48,130 bases of DNA from the NCBI GenBank assembly GCA_021841935.1, contig JAKCDL010000016.1, positions 1-48,130 on the forward strand, given 5' to 3'. Numbering within the stretch: the first letter of the stretch is position 1; each line of letters begins with the position of its first letter. Source of the DNA: Actinomycetes bacterium (lineage in GTDB: Bacteria > Actinomycetota > Acidimicrobiia > Acidimicrobiales > Acidimicrobiaceae). A program made the translations under genes and the position numbers. Shown here piece by piece: positions 34,982-43,091 of this stretch. The notes beneath the pieces are model-generated. The model was not told the origin of the DNA. It searched no databases and saw nothing but the letters and a program-made list of their open reading frames with translations.

Positions 34982-36082
34982 TTAGAGACTTTCAAGTAAC
35001 GAAAGAACCGCTGACGAGATCTTACTTGCCACATTGAGTTCATCCAACTCAGGTAAATTTACCTTTGGTGCGTTCAAAGCTTCGTAGATTGCACCCCTCA
35101 AAGTTGCATTGCTTACCTTATCGTCTTCGATAAGTACCCCTCTCCCGCTCTCTCGATACCAGAGGGCATTTTTCTTCTGGTGGTCGTTGGGGGAGTTAGG
35201 AAGTGGGATAAGTACTGCTGCCTTTGAGAGAGCCGCTAATTCGGCAACCGTATTTGATCCAGCCCTAGAGATAACACAATCACAACACTTGATCTTTTCG
35301 ATCAACTCGTCGTCATATTCAGATATCGCTAGAGTTACATCTCCGATAGTCAACGGAAAGTTGCGCGAAGTCGAAAATTGCGCAAAGTCTCTCTCTCCGA
35401 CGACCAGGTAGATAAGGGTTCGAATGTCGCCATCTAGTGAACCACCCTCGAGCAGTGATAGCACACTTTGATTGATTGTACGAGCTCCAAGTGAGCCACC
35501 AAAGGCAACTATGAAGCGTCCAAAGTGCTCTTCGCTTGAAATTATTGTCGAAATTACGTCTTGTCTATTGACGACGGGCGAAGTTAGGGACTCAAGCACC
35601 GAATTTCGAAGCGGCACTCCACTACCCTTTGAAACGTCCGAAAATGCAGCAAATGTCGCCTTTGCTCCGAGACGAAAGATCCGATTTGCTCGGCCCATCA
35701 CAGAGTTTGTCTCGACTACCACGACGTCCTTTGGTCTTAGTAGTAGGCCAATTCGAGCTACTGCTGAGATGTATCCTCCAAACATAATCAAGACCAGCGG
35801 GGATGACGTTGCCTCGTTAGCGAGCCTCCTACGTAGCGTAATTGCCGCCATCACTATCTTTACTAGACCAATGGCCTTGCCCTTTAGACCTCCAGCTAAA
35901 CCCCCGATTGGTAGGGCTATTCGCCTGTAGTTAGTGGATGAAAAGATTCTGTCCTCCACCTTGCGCGACGACGTTACAAAGACGATCTCGCTACTTGAAA
36001 CCCCCCTTGCCTCGAGAGCCTCGGCTACCGCTAGAGCCGGATAAATGTGGCCACCAGTTCCAGCCGCAGCTATCAAAATCAC
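34982..36082 (-). CDS. murG: Lipid II synthase MurG (GT28 glycosyltransferase)
   Basis: It transfers GlcNAc from UDP-GlcNAc to lipid I, forming lipid II on the inner face of the membrane. I start it at the GTG at 36082 (366 aa), after GAAGGTGG; this puts the glycine-rich loop AAGTGGHIYPALAVAEAL at the N-terminus as in relatives. The upstream extension of 39 codons is open but not conserved. The second glycine loop (FGGSLGARTINQ) and the UDP-GlcNAc-binding RAGSNTVAELAALSKAAVLIPLP follow. In reading order it comes after ftsW, but tnaA on the other strand lies between them, so murG needs a promoter of its own in the 290 bp shared with tnaA. Confidence 0.95.
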   Translation of the reverse strand: MILIAAAGTGGHIYPALAVAEALEARGVSSSEIVFVTSSRKVEDRIFSSTNYRRIALPIGGLAGGLKGKAIGLVKIVMAAITLRRRLANEATSSPLVLIMFGGYISAVARIGLLLRPKDVVVVETNSVMGRANRIFRLGAKATFAAFSDVSKGSGVPLRNSVLESLTSPVVNRQDVISTIISSEEHFGRFIVAFGGSLGARTINQSVLSLLEGGSLDGDIRTLIYLVVGERDFAQFSTSRNFPLTIGDVTLAISEYDDELIEKIKCCDCVISRAGSNTVAELAALSKAAVLIPLPNSPNDHQKKNALWYRESGRGVLIEDDKVSNATLRGAIYEALNAPKVNLPELDELNVASKISSAVLSLLESL

Positions 36083-36372
36083 TCCCAAACCACCTTCACT
36101 TGTAATCGGTTTCGACCAGATCATCCTATTAGGTCGATTTATATCAAATTCTGAGATGAAACAAAATCCGACTCCGATAGCGCCTCTTTGGCGCCACATT
36201 TAGTTACCCAAGGATCTCCACCCCTAGAGCCCGTTGAAATTTCAAAGGTTCAATGGCGCTTTGTGGCAAGTCAAAAAAATAACTCAAATTGTGTGCTCTT
36301 TTAGCAATGAAGAGATGAGCCGAAGCCACCTTTGCATTGGAAGCTAATCAATTAGCGCTGTAGCATCGTCTC
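36083..36372. other. Divergent promoter region between murG and tnaA
   Basis: The 290 bp carry promoters for murG-murC-murB-ftsQ on the minus strand and for tnaA on the plus strand. No clear -35/-10 pair stands out. I looked for a TnaC-like leader: the short frames before tnaA (for example ATG at 36315, 10 codons) contain no tryptophan. Confidence 0.45.
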
Positions 36373-37749
36373 GTGACATATAAAACCATCTTTGAACCGT
36401 TTCGTATCCACTCAGTTGAGCCGATCCGCCTTACAACTAAAGAAGAACGCCAACGTTGCATCAAAGAGGTCCACCTGAACGTCTTCTCGTTGGCGGCAAA
36501 AGATGTGATAATCGATCTATTGACTGACTCTGGTACCGGCGCAATGAGCAGGGATCAGTGGGCGGCAATTCAACACGGTGATGAGTCTTACGCTGGATCG
36601 CCATCGTTTGAGCTCTTCCAAGAGTCGGTGCGCTCGCTCTTCAACTTCAAACACATAATTCCAACTCACCAAGGAAGGGCTGCCGAAAAGATCCTATTTG
36701 GCAGCACCCTAAAGCCCGGGGACTTCGTCTTTTCAAATACCCACTTTGACACGACTCGTGCAAATATCGAATACACAGGGGCAACCGCGATCGACCTCGT
36801 AATCTCAGAGGGGCGCGATCCATCAGCGATCCATCCATTCAAGGGAAATATGGATGTAGATGCTCTAAAGAGCGAGATCGAGAGGGTTGGACCGGAAAAT
36901 GTCCCCTTCGTAATGCTAACGATTACCAACAACTCTGGTGGAGGCCAACCAGTTTCCGTAGAAAATGTTCGCGAGGTCTCAAAGGTTGCCAGATCATTTG
37001 GAATACCATTCATCATTGACGCATGCCGCTTCGCTGAAAATGCCTACTTCGTCAAGATGCGAGAGGAACAATTCAAAGATTCTTCGATCGAAGAGATCGT
37101 AAAAGAGACCTTTTCTTATGCCGATGGAATGACGATGTCGGCCAAGAAGGATCCGATGGGAAATATCGGTGGATGGCTAGCCCTCAATAGCGACGAGTTA
37201 GCAGCAGGTGCTAGAAACCTGTTAATTCTAACTGAAGGATTTCCTACATATGGGGGTTTGGCAGGTCGAGACCTAGAAGCTCTTGCCGTCGGTATCAGAG
37301 AGGCCATTTCGCAGGATTATCTCAACTATCGAATAACGTCGACCCACTACTTGGGAGAGGCCCTAGATAAGATCGGGGTACCACTCGTAAAGCCCTTCGG
37401 TGGCCATGCGATCTACATCGATGCACGGGCAATGCTCAGCCACATTCCACCACTTCAATACCCGGGACAATCCTTAGCGGTGGCACTCTATGAGGAGGGT
37501 GGCATCCGAGCAAGCGAAATTGGAACTGTAATGTTCGGTCAACAGCCAGATGGCACTGAAAAGGCGGCCTCTATGGATCTGTTGAGGTTAGCTATCCCAC
37601 GTAGAACCTATACCCAAAGCCACATCGACTACGTAATTGAAGTTATAGCAAACGTCTTTGAGAGGCGAGAGGCGCTTCGTGGCTTGAAGATCACGTATGC
37701 TCCTCCTCAACTTCGCCACTTTACAGCAGAGTTTGAGTGGATCGATTAG
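36373..37749 (+). CDS. tnaA: Tryptophanase (PLP-dependent beta-eliminating lyase)
   Basis: It splits L-tryptophan to indole, pyruvate and ammonia. The 458-aa protein is colinear with tryptophanase and tyrosine phenol-lyase: PTHQGRAAE binds the cofactor phosphate, Asp216 (IIDACR) the pyridine nitrogen, and Lys259 in SAKKDPMGNIGG forms the aldimine. Two sites favour tryptophanase over tyrosine phenol-lyase. The segment GIRASEIG has Ile383 where the lyase has the Arg that binds the tyrosine hydroxyl. LRHFTA has His449 where the lyase has Phe. GTG start; N-terminal EPFRIHSVEPIRLTTKEER fits relatives, so the start is right within a few codons. It stands alone on the plus strand inside the dcw cluster, with a hairpin after it. 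Indole release may serve signalling or nitrogen/carbon use. Confidence 0.88.
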   Translation: MTYKTIFEPFRIHSVEPIRLTTKEERQRCIKEVHLNVFSLAAKDVIIDLLTDSGTGAMSRDQWAAIQHGDESYAGSPSFELFQESVRSLFNFKHIIPTHQGRAAEKILFGSTLKPGDFVFSNTHFDTTRANIEYTGATAIDLVISEGRDPSAIHPFKGNMDVDALKSEIERVGPENVPFVMLTITNNSGGGQPVSVENVREVSKVARSFGIPFIIDACRFAENAYFVKMREEQFKDSSIEEIVKETFSYADGMTMSAKKDPMGNIGGWLALNSDELAAGARNLLILTEGFPTYGGLAGRDLEALAVGIREAISQDYLNYRITSTHYLGEALDKIGVPLVKPFGGHAIYIDARAMLSHIPPLQYPGQSLAVALYEEGGIRASEIGTVMFGQQPDGTEKAASMDLLRLAIPRRTYTQSHIDYVIEVIANVFERREALRGLKITYAPPQLRHFTAEFEWID

Positions 37750-37778
37750 TTCAAGGAGTAAGAGGCTTCGATTAGCCA

Positions 37779-37819
37779 AGCGAACTATCTCGGCCCCAAT
37801 GGCTTCTAGATAGTTCGCT
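37779..37819. terminator. Bidirectional hairpin between tnaA and ftsW
   Basis: A perfect 12-bp stem (37779-37790 with 37808-37819) closes a 17-nt loop. It lies 29 bp after the tnaA stop and 53 bp beyond the ftsW stop, between the convergent ends. No T-run is present, so termination efficiency is uncertain. Confidence 0.55.
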
Positions 37820-37872
37820 AATGAGGTCACCTACATAAAGAGACCCGGGCCAAGTAGGTATCTAAATATGGC

Positions 37873-39198
37873 CTATACCTTTACACGCCTCTCGGTCTTT
37901 CGAGCAACCTTATAGACAACTCCTAGGGCCAACATGAAAAAGACCATCGATGATCCACCGTATGATATCAAAGGCAACGGAACACCGGTAACTGGAAGGA
38001 CCCCAAGGACCGCTCCGACATTCAATAGTGTCTGAACTGCAATCCATACCGCCACGCCGGCACAGAAGATAGATTCAAAGCGATCTTCGGCTAGTTGTGA
38101 TATGCGAAAGATCATCCCAGCCAACCCCAGCAAGAGTACAAGTACAACAATTGCACCAATGGCACCGGTCTCCTGACCTACTATCGCATATATAAAGTCA
38201 GTCTGGGCATTTGGCAGGTATCCCCACTTTGAAATTCCTGCTCCAACCCCGACACCGTGTAGCCCACCGGTCGCAAAGGCGACCAATCCTTGCACCTCCT
38301 GGTAGGAGTAGCCGAGGCGATTTTGCCATGGGTGTAGGAAAGAAAAGAATCGGTTGCGACGATAGGTGGAGTAGGTGACCGAGATAAGGCCTCCCACGGT
38401 TAGCGCTGCAGCAAAGGGGAGAAAGTAGCGCATCTTCATTCCAACTAGAAATAGAAGAAGGGTAAGGATCATACCAACGACTATCGATGTACCCATGTCC
38501 GGTTCGATCAAGATCAATCCCATAGCTGCCCCAGAGACGATTATCGCCGGCATTGCACCCTTGAGCGTCGTCGACCTACCTCTAACTGGAGCGGCAAAGA
38601 AGCTCGCTAAGAATCCGACTATAGCTAGTTTTGCAAATTCCGAAGGTTGAAAGGTCAAAAATGAAAAACCGATCCACCTTCGCGCTCCCGAGACCTTAAT
38701 TCCTATTCCAGGAACGAGTACCACTAGCAGCAAGACATTTGCCAAAATTATCGGTGCCCTAAAGAAGGCAGCCAAGTAGATACTTGGGACTTTAGAGATT
38801 GCGAGAAATGCAATCGCCGATATTACGAGCCAAACCAACTGCTTTTCAAATATTGCAAATGGGGAGTGCGTAATTGCCGAAGCCAAAGATGGAGCAAAGG
38901 TAGTTGAAAGCACCATTGCGGCTCCAACAACGGTTATTACCCCAACTAAAACCAACAGAGGCAAACCATAGTTTCCATCGACGTAGGTAACTTCCGCCTC
39001 AACAAGTTCCTTGTCATAGCCGTAGTCGGCGAGACGATCGGTAACGCGATCGCCAAAGTCACGCCGTTGGCTTCTACCAAAGAGGCGCGACCTTGAGCCG
39101 ACGTAACCTTCACTTGACCGATCATCAGCCGAACCGTTTTGGCCAATATTTGCCTTTTCGTCCGACAAATGCCCATTTATCAATGTGAACTTTCGCAT
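37873..39198 (-). CDS. ftsW: Septal peptidoglycan polymerase FtsW (SEDS family)
   Basis: FtsW polymerises glycan strands from lipid II at the septum, with its partner FtsI. The 441-aa protein has a charged cytoplasmic N-terminal extension of about 75 residues and then about ten hydrophobic helices. Family motifs include FLTFQPSEFAKLA, EPDMGTSIVV, and the C-terminal VTGVPLPLISYGGSSM. Its ATG shares one base with the murD stop (TAATG), so the two are translationally coupled. FtsW and not RodA is chosen because of the place next to murD in the dcw cluster. Confidence 0.93.
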   Translation of the reverse strand: MRKFTLINGHLSDEKANIGQNGSADDRSSEGYVGSRSRLFGRSQRRDFGDRVTDRLADYGYDKELVEAEVTYVDGNYGLPLLVLVGVITVVGAAMVLSTTFAPSLASAITHSPFAIFEKQLVWLVISAIAFLAISKVPSIYLAAFFRAPIILANVLLLVVLVPGIGIKVSGARRWIGFSFLTFQPSEFAKLAIVGFLASFFAAPVRGRSTTLKGAMPAIIVSGAAMGLILIEPDMGTSIVVGMILTLLLFLVGMKMRYFLPFAAALTVGGLISVTYSTYRRNRFFSFLHPWQNRLGYSYQEVQGLVAFATGGLHGVGVGAGISKWGYLPNAQTDFIYAIVGQETGAIGAIVVLVLLLGLAGMIFRISQLAEDRFESIFCAGVAVWIAVQTLLNVGAVLGVLPVTGVPLPLISYGGSSMVFFMLALGVVYKVARKTERRVKV

Positions 39199-40502
39199 TA
39201 GCTCAACCTCACATGCCCTTCGCCTCTTGAGCGCGCCAGAGCCGCTACAGCTCTCTTGAAGTCCTTTCCTCGCTCTACATAGGAACTATACATATCCCAG
39301 GAGGTAACCGCTGGTGATAAAGCAATCGTCGATCCAACGGTTGCCATTTCGAATGCCCTCTCTACAGCGCCATCCATATCGCTTTCAATTACCACGGGAA
39401 CTGTAGTGTTTAGAAATACCTCTGCGATCTCCGTCGCCGACTCACCTATCGCCACAACAGCGATCAACCTATCGGATAATGCAACCAACGGGGATAGGTC
39501 TACTCCTTTGTTTCTACCACCCATTATCGCGACTACGCTGGTAAAGTTCATCAAGTCATTGACCGTTGCATCTGGAGTGGTCGCCTTTGAGTCGTCGTAG
39601 ACTGCGACATCCAACACCTCTCCAACGTACTCAAGACGATGGGCTAGCCCTGAAAATCTCGTGACAACAGAGTAAATTGCGTCATCTGTAGCTCCAAGAT
39701 CTCTGGCGAGCGCAGAGGCGAAGATGAAGTTGGATAGGTCGTGGTGAAAGCGTCTCTTGAGCGATGAAAGCTCAATAGCAACAGTTCCACCTAAGGTCAA
39801 TTGGCCACCATCGTGGTGGTAGAGATCATCGGGCAGTTCGTGATATGAAAATCCGTACTGTGTAAGTCGTTCCTGTACCATTGGAAAGTCGCGACTGACA
39901 TAGGTTTGGCCACCTAGTTGGACAAAGCTTGCGATCTTCACCTTTGCTTCTAGGTACGAATCGACACTGCCGTGCCAATCTAAATGATCAGGCGCAAAGT
40001 TCAATATCGCAGCGCTTTGCGCATCGAGGCTATCACTATATGCAAGCTGAAACGAGGAGGCCTCAACTACAAATGCTTCGAAGTCGCGCCCGTAGGCATT
40101 TGAAAGTGGATCTCCGATATTGCCAAAGAGGCCACTTGAGATATTGGACTCGATCAGCATTTGATGAATCAGGGTGGAGACTGTGGTCTTGCCGTTGGTC
40201 CCGGTAACCGCTACGAGGGGGCCAGTAACAAATCTCCTGGCAAAGGCGAGCTCTGAGATAACTTCGATCCCCAACGAAAAGATCGGATGGCTTGGAGCGA
40301 TACCAGGCGAGACGATAACAAGGTCAACGCCTTCGAGCGCATCTGAAGAAAGTACGTCGATGACCTCAACCGATGTAAGTTGCTCGCGATCCAATTGGCT
40401 AAGTGCACTATCTTGGTAGACCAGTGTTTCGATACCTAAATTTGCACAGAGGGCAGCAGCTCCTCTTCCCGCCCTTCCAAAACCTCCAATAAGTACCTTC
40501 AT
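39198..40502 (-). CDS. murD: UDP-N-acetylmuramoylalanine-D-glutamate ligase MurD
   Basis: It adds D-glutamate to UDP-MurNAc-L-Ala with ATP. The 434-aa product begins with a Rossmann start (VLIGGFGRAGRGAAA) and has the P-loop GTNGKTT, the carbamylated-lysine region (HGSVDSYLEAKVKI), LAHRLEYVGE and YDDSKATTPDAT, then IMGGRNKG. A GAGGAGG site precedes the ATG. It follows mraY after 34 bp and is joined to ftsW by a one-base overlap. Confidence 0.95.
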   Translation of the reverse strand: MKVLIGGFGRAGRGAAALCANLGIETLVYQDSALSQLDREQLTSVEVIDVLSSDALEGVDLVIVSPGIAPSHPIFSLGIEVISELAFARRFVTGPLVAVTGTNGKTTVSTLIHQMLIESNISSGLFGNIGDPLSNAYGRDFEAFVVEASSFQLAYSDSLDAQSAAILNFAPDHLDWHGSVDSYLEAKVKIASFVQLGGQTYVSRDFPMVQERLTQYGFSYHELPDDLYHHDGGQLTLGGTVAIELSSLKRRFHHDLSNFIFASALARDLGATDDAIYSVVTRFSGLAHRLEYVGEVLDVAVYDDSKATTPDATVNDLMNFTSVVAIMGGRNKGVDLSPLVALSDRLIAVVAIGESATEIAEVFLNTTVPVVIESDMDGAVERAFEMATVGSTIALSPAVTSWDMYSSYVERGKDFKRAVAALARSRGEGHVRLS

Positions 40503-40536
40503 ATGCCCTCCTCGAATCTTCGGTAGCAGGATGTGA

Positions 40537-41577
40537 TCAGGGCTTAGCTAGTGGCCCCAACGAGAGAAAGTCAGCGTAGAAGAGGCCCATAGCAAGGGCG
40601 GTAAAGACGCCAGCGATCATCCAAAACCGCACGATGACAGTCGTCTCGGGCCACCCCATCAATTCGAAGTGGTGATGGAGCGGAGCCATCTTGAATACTC
40701 TGCGTCCAAATGCTCGAAAGCTAATGACTTGAATAACAACCGAAAGGGTAACGATGACAAATAGTCCGGCCAATATTGGTAGCCATAGATCTAGCCCCAT
40801 TAGGAGAGTCGCTGCACCAAGTGCTGCCCCAATAGCAAGTGATCCGGTATCGCCCATGAAGATCTTCGCCGGTGCCGCATTCCACCATAGAAATCCAGCG
40901 AGTCCTCCAACCATACCGACGACGACGATAGCTAGGTCTAACGAACCATTGATGTGGTAGACGGCGTAGTGGCGAAACTCCCAATAGCCAACTATCGTCA
41001 ACGCCGCGAAGGAAAATATAGCCGATCCTCCAGCTAATCCGTCTAGCCCATCGGTAAGGTTGACAGCATTCGACGAGCCGATAACCACCACAATCGCAAA
41101 GAGGATCCAGAGCGGAGTTGGAACATTGATTGAAAAACCGCCACTTCTTACAAAGTCAATAGTCGACGGAATATGTAGTACGTAGTGCGCTACGAGTGCG
41201 AAGGCGGCTGCAACGATGACTTGCCCTAAAATCTTGGCGCTCTTTGTCAGCCCAAGTGACCTCGACTTGCGCACCTTGATAAAGTCATCCAAAAATCCGA
41301 CCAAACCAGCGCCAATGGTAACGCCAATAAGAGTCAATGCCTCCTTTGAGACTGGTACACCTAGGTTGGCGTGCGCAGCGGCATATCCTAAGATCAGTCC
41401 AAAGAGAATCGCAATTCCGCCCATCGTGGGAGTACCAGCTTTGGTGACGTGACGCTTTGGACCATCTTCGCGGATCTGCTGTCCGATTCGATAGGCTCGC
41501 AAAATTTTAATCAAATAATTTGTCGCCGAGACCGCAACTATGAAGGCAATTGCACTAGCTACAAGAATTGCTATCAC
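40537..41577 (-). CDS. mraY: Phospho-N-acetylmuramoyl-pentapeptide transferase MraY
   Basis: This integral membrane enzyme moves phospho-MurNAc-pentapeptide from UDP to undecaprenyl phosphate, giving lipid I. The 346-aa protein has about ten helices and the conserved loops KAGTPTMGG, GFLDDFIKVRK (the Asp pair of the active site), NAVNLTDGLDGLAGG and APAKIFMGDTGSLAIG, then MAPLHHHFEL near the end. The GTG start overlaps the murE stop (GTGA). In most clusters murF stands directly before mraY; here murE does. Confidence 0.96.
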   Translation of the reverse strand: MIAILVASAIAFIVAVSATNYLIKILRAYRIGQQIREDGPKRHVTKAGTPTMGGIAILFGLILGYAAAHANLGVPVSKEALTLIGVTIGAGLVGFLDDFIKVRKSRSLGLTKSAKILGQVIVAAAFALVAHYVLHIPSTIDFVRSGGFSINVPTPLWILFAIVVVIGSSNAVNLTDGLDGLAGGSAIFSFAALTIVGYWEFRHYAVYHINGSLDLAIVVVGMVGGLAGFLWWNAAPAKIFMGDTGSLAIGAALGAATLLMGLDLWLPILAGLFVIVTLSVVIQVISFRAFGRRVFKMAPLHHHFELMGWPETTVIVRFWMIAGVFTALAMGLFYADFLSLGPLAKP

Positions 41578-43034
41578 TTGCTTAATGCCTCCGTAGCCAC
41601 CTCAAAGTCACTAAAGGGCATCGTTTGATCCATTATTACCTGGTACCTCTCATGGCCCTTTCCAGCTATCAAAACTATGTCGTGGGGCTTTGATACGGAG
41701 ATTGCACGCTCAATGGCCCGTCGACGGTCAAGTTCTATCTCATAGTCGAAGTTGGGGTCAAATCCAACGACTATCGCCTCTACTATCTCATTCGGGTTCT
41801 CACGGCGAGGGTTATCATTTGTGACGATCGCAAAGTCAGAGAGGTGCGAGACGACCTCTCCCATCAAATGACGCTTAGTTACATCACGGTTTCCACCAGC
41901 TCCAAAGACCGTTATGATTCGTCCGCCCTGAAGTAATGTTGCCCGCAGTGCCTTCAATACTTGTTCTAGAGCATCAGGTGAGTGGGCATAATCAACGTAA
42001 ACCCTCACGTTATCGCTTACACCTACTAGCTGAAGGCGTCCGTCAACTCCACTGAAGCTCCTCACAGCTTCAGCTATATCTTGAAGACGATAACCCAAGT
42101 GATTGACCGCCACAATAGCCGCTAGCAGATTCGATAAGTTATGCTCACCAAAGATCGACGCATAAAAGCGCACACCATTTAGCTCAAAGTAAGTTCCACC
42201 TGAGGTAAAGGTTAGGAGCCTTACGTCCTTAATTGAATAGGACACTAAGGGAATCTGAGGGGTTAATAACAAGCGCCGACCATAGCTACTGTCTCGATTG
42301 ACGACACCAAAGCGCGACCTTCCAGCTCTAAAGAGCTTCTCTTTGGCGCGGAAGTAGTTCTCGAGGTTACCGTGGTAGTCCAAATGATCAGGAGTCAGAT
42401 TAGTAAATACTGCAATATCAAAGAAAAGGTCTGCAAGTCGCCCCTCTTCAAGTGCTATCGAGCTCACCTCCATGGCACAACTCGAGGTTCCCTCCTGGTA
42501 CATGGCATCAAGATTTCTAAAGAGATCCGGGGCTTCAGGGGTAGTAAGGTTGCCACTAAGGGTACCTATAACTCCACAACCACCATCTAGTTTCCTCAGA
42601 ATGTGAGCTATAAGATGGGTTACCGTCGTCTTCCCGTTAGTGCCCGTCACTCCAATGAGAGTCATCTTTGAACTAAGATCACCATAAAACTTTGACACCA
42701 ACTTGGATAAAACTTCGCGATCTAACTTATCTATAGCAACGACGGACTCTGACTCGGATTCGGTCGTCGGACTAAGAGCTGCAGCGGCACCCCTAGATAG
42801 TGCGTCAGCTATGAACTTAGACCCGCTACTCATGCGACCATCTAAAGCAACGAAGAGATCTCCTTCAACCACCCTCCTAGAGTCGATTGAGATTCCCGAG
42901 ACATCTATATCGCCTTGAATTTGACTAAGCGAGCTCCCGAAACCAGCGAGCAATTCACTTAATAAAATGATGTCCTCCTCGGCAGTCGGTCGCATGAAAT
43001 TCGATTTATGCCTAAAGGCTAATCGCCGTTTCAT
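41574..43034 (-). CDS. murE: UDP-MurNAc-tripeptide synthetase MurE (meso-diaminopimelate type)
   Basis: It adds the third residue of the stem peptide to UDP-MurNAc-L-Ala-D-Glu. P-loop GTNGKT is at 131-136 and the carbamylated lysine is Lys231 (YFRAKEK). The motif DNPR at 407-410 is the known signature for meso-diaminopimelate over lysine, so the wall should contain meso-DAP. Length (486 aa) is normal. No good ribosome site is visible before the ATG at 43034; Met14 is an alternative start. It ends in a 4-bp overlap with mraY, with no murF between. Confidence 0.94.
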   Translation of the reverse strand: MKRRLAFRHKSNFMRPTAEEDIILLSELLAGFGSSLSQIQGDIDVSGISIDSRRVVEGDLFVALDGRMSSGSKFIADALSRGAAAALSPTTESESESVVAIDKLDREVLSKLVSKFYGDLSSKMTLIGVTGTNGKTTVTHLIAHILRKLDGGCGVIGTLSGNLTTPEAPDLFRNLDAMYQEGTSSCAMEVSSIALEEGRLADLFFDIAVFTNLTPDHLDYHGNLENYFRAKEKLFRAGRSRFGVVNRDSSYGRRLLLTPQIPLVSYSIKDVRLLTFTSGGTYFELNGVRFYASIFGEHNLSNLLAAIVAVNHLGYRLQDIAEAVRSFSGVDGRLQLVGVSDNVRVYVDYAHSPDALEQVLKALRATLLQGGRIITVFGAGGNRDVTKRHLMGEVVSHLSDFAIVTNDNPRRENPNEIVEAIVVGFDPNFDYEIELDRRRAIERAISVSKPHDIVLIAGKGHERYQVIMDQTMPFSDFEVATEALSK

Positions 43035-43091
43035 ATCGCGACGTCGGCGTCGGTCAAGGGTGAATCACGGAGTATGAGGTCGAGCGGAGAT

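Noticed and set aside
36200..36372. TnaC-like leader peptide before tnaA
   Set aside because: The short frames with ATG starts (36315 and others) have no tryptophan codon and no proline near the end as TnaC requires.
36373..37749. Tyrosine phenol-lyase as identity of the PLP lyase
   Set aside because: The tyrosine-specific Arg is replaced by Ile383 and the Phe near the C-terminus is His449, both as in tryptophanase.
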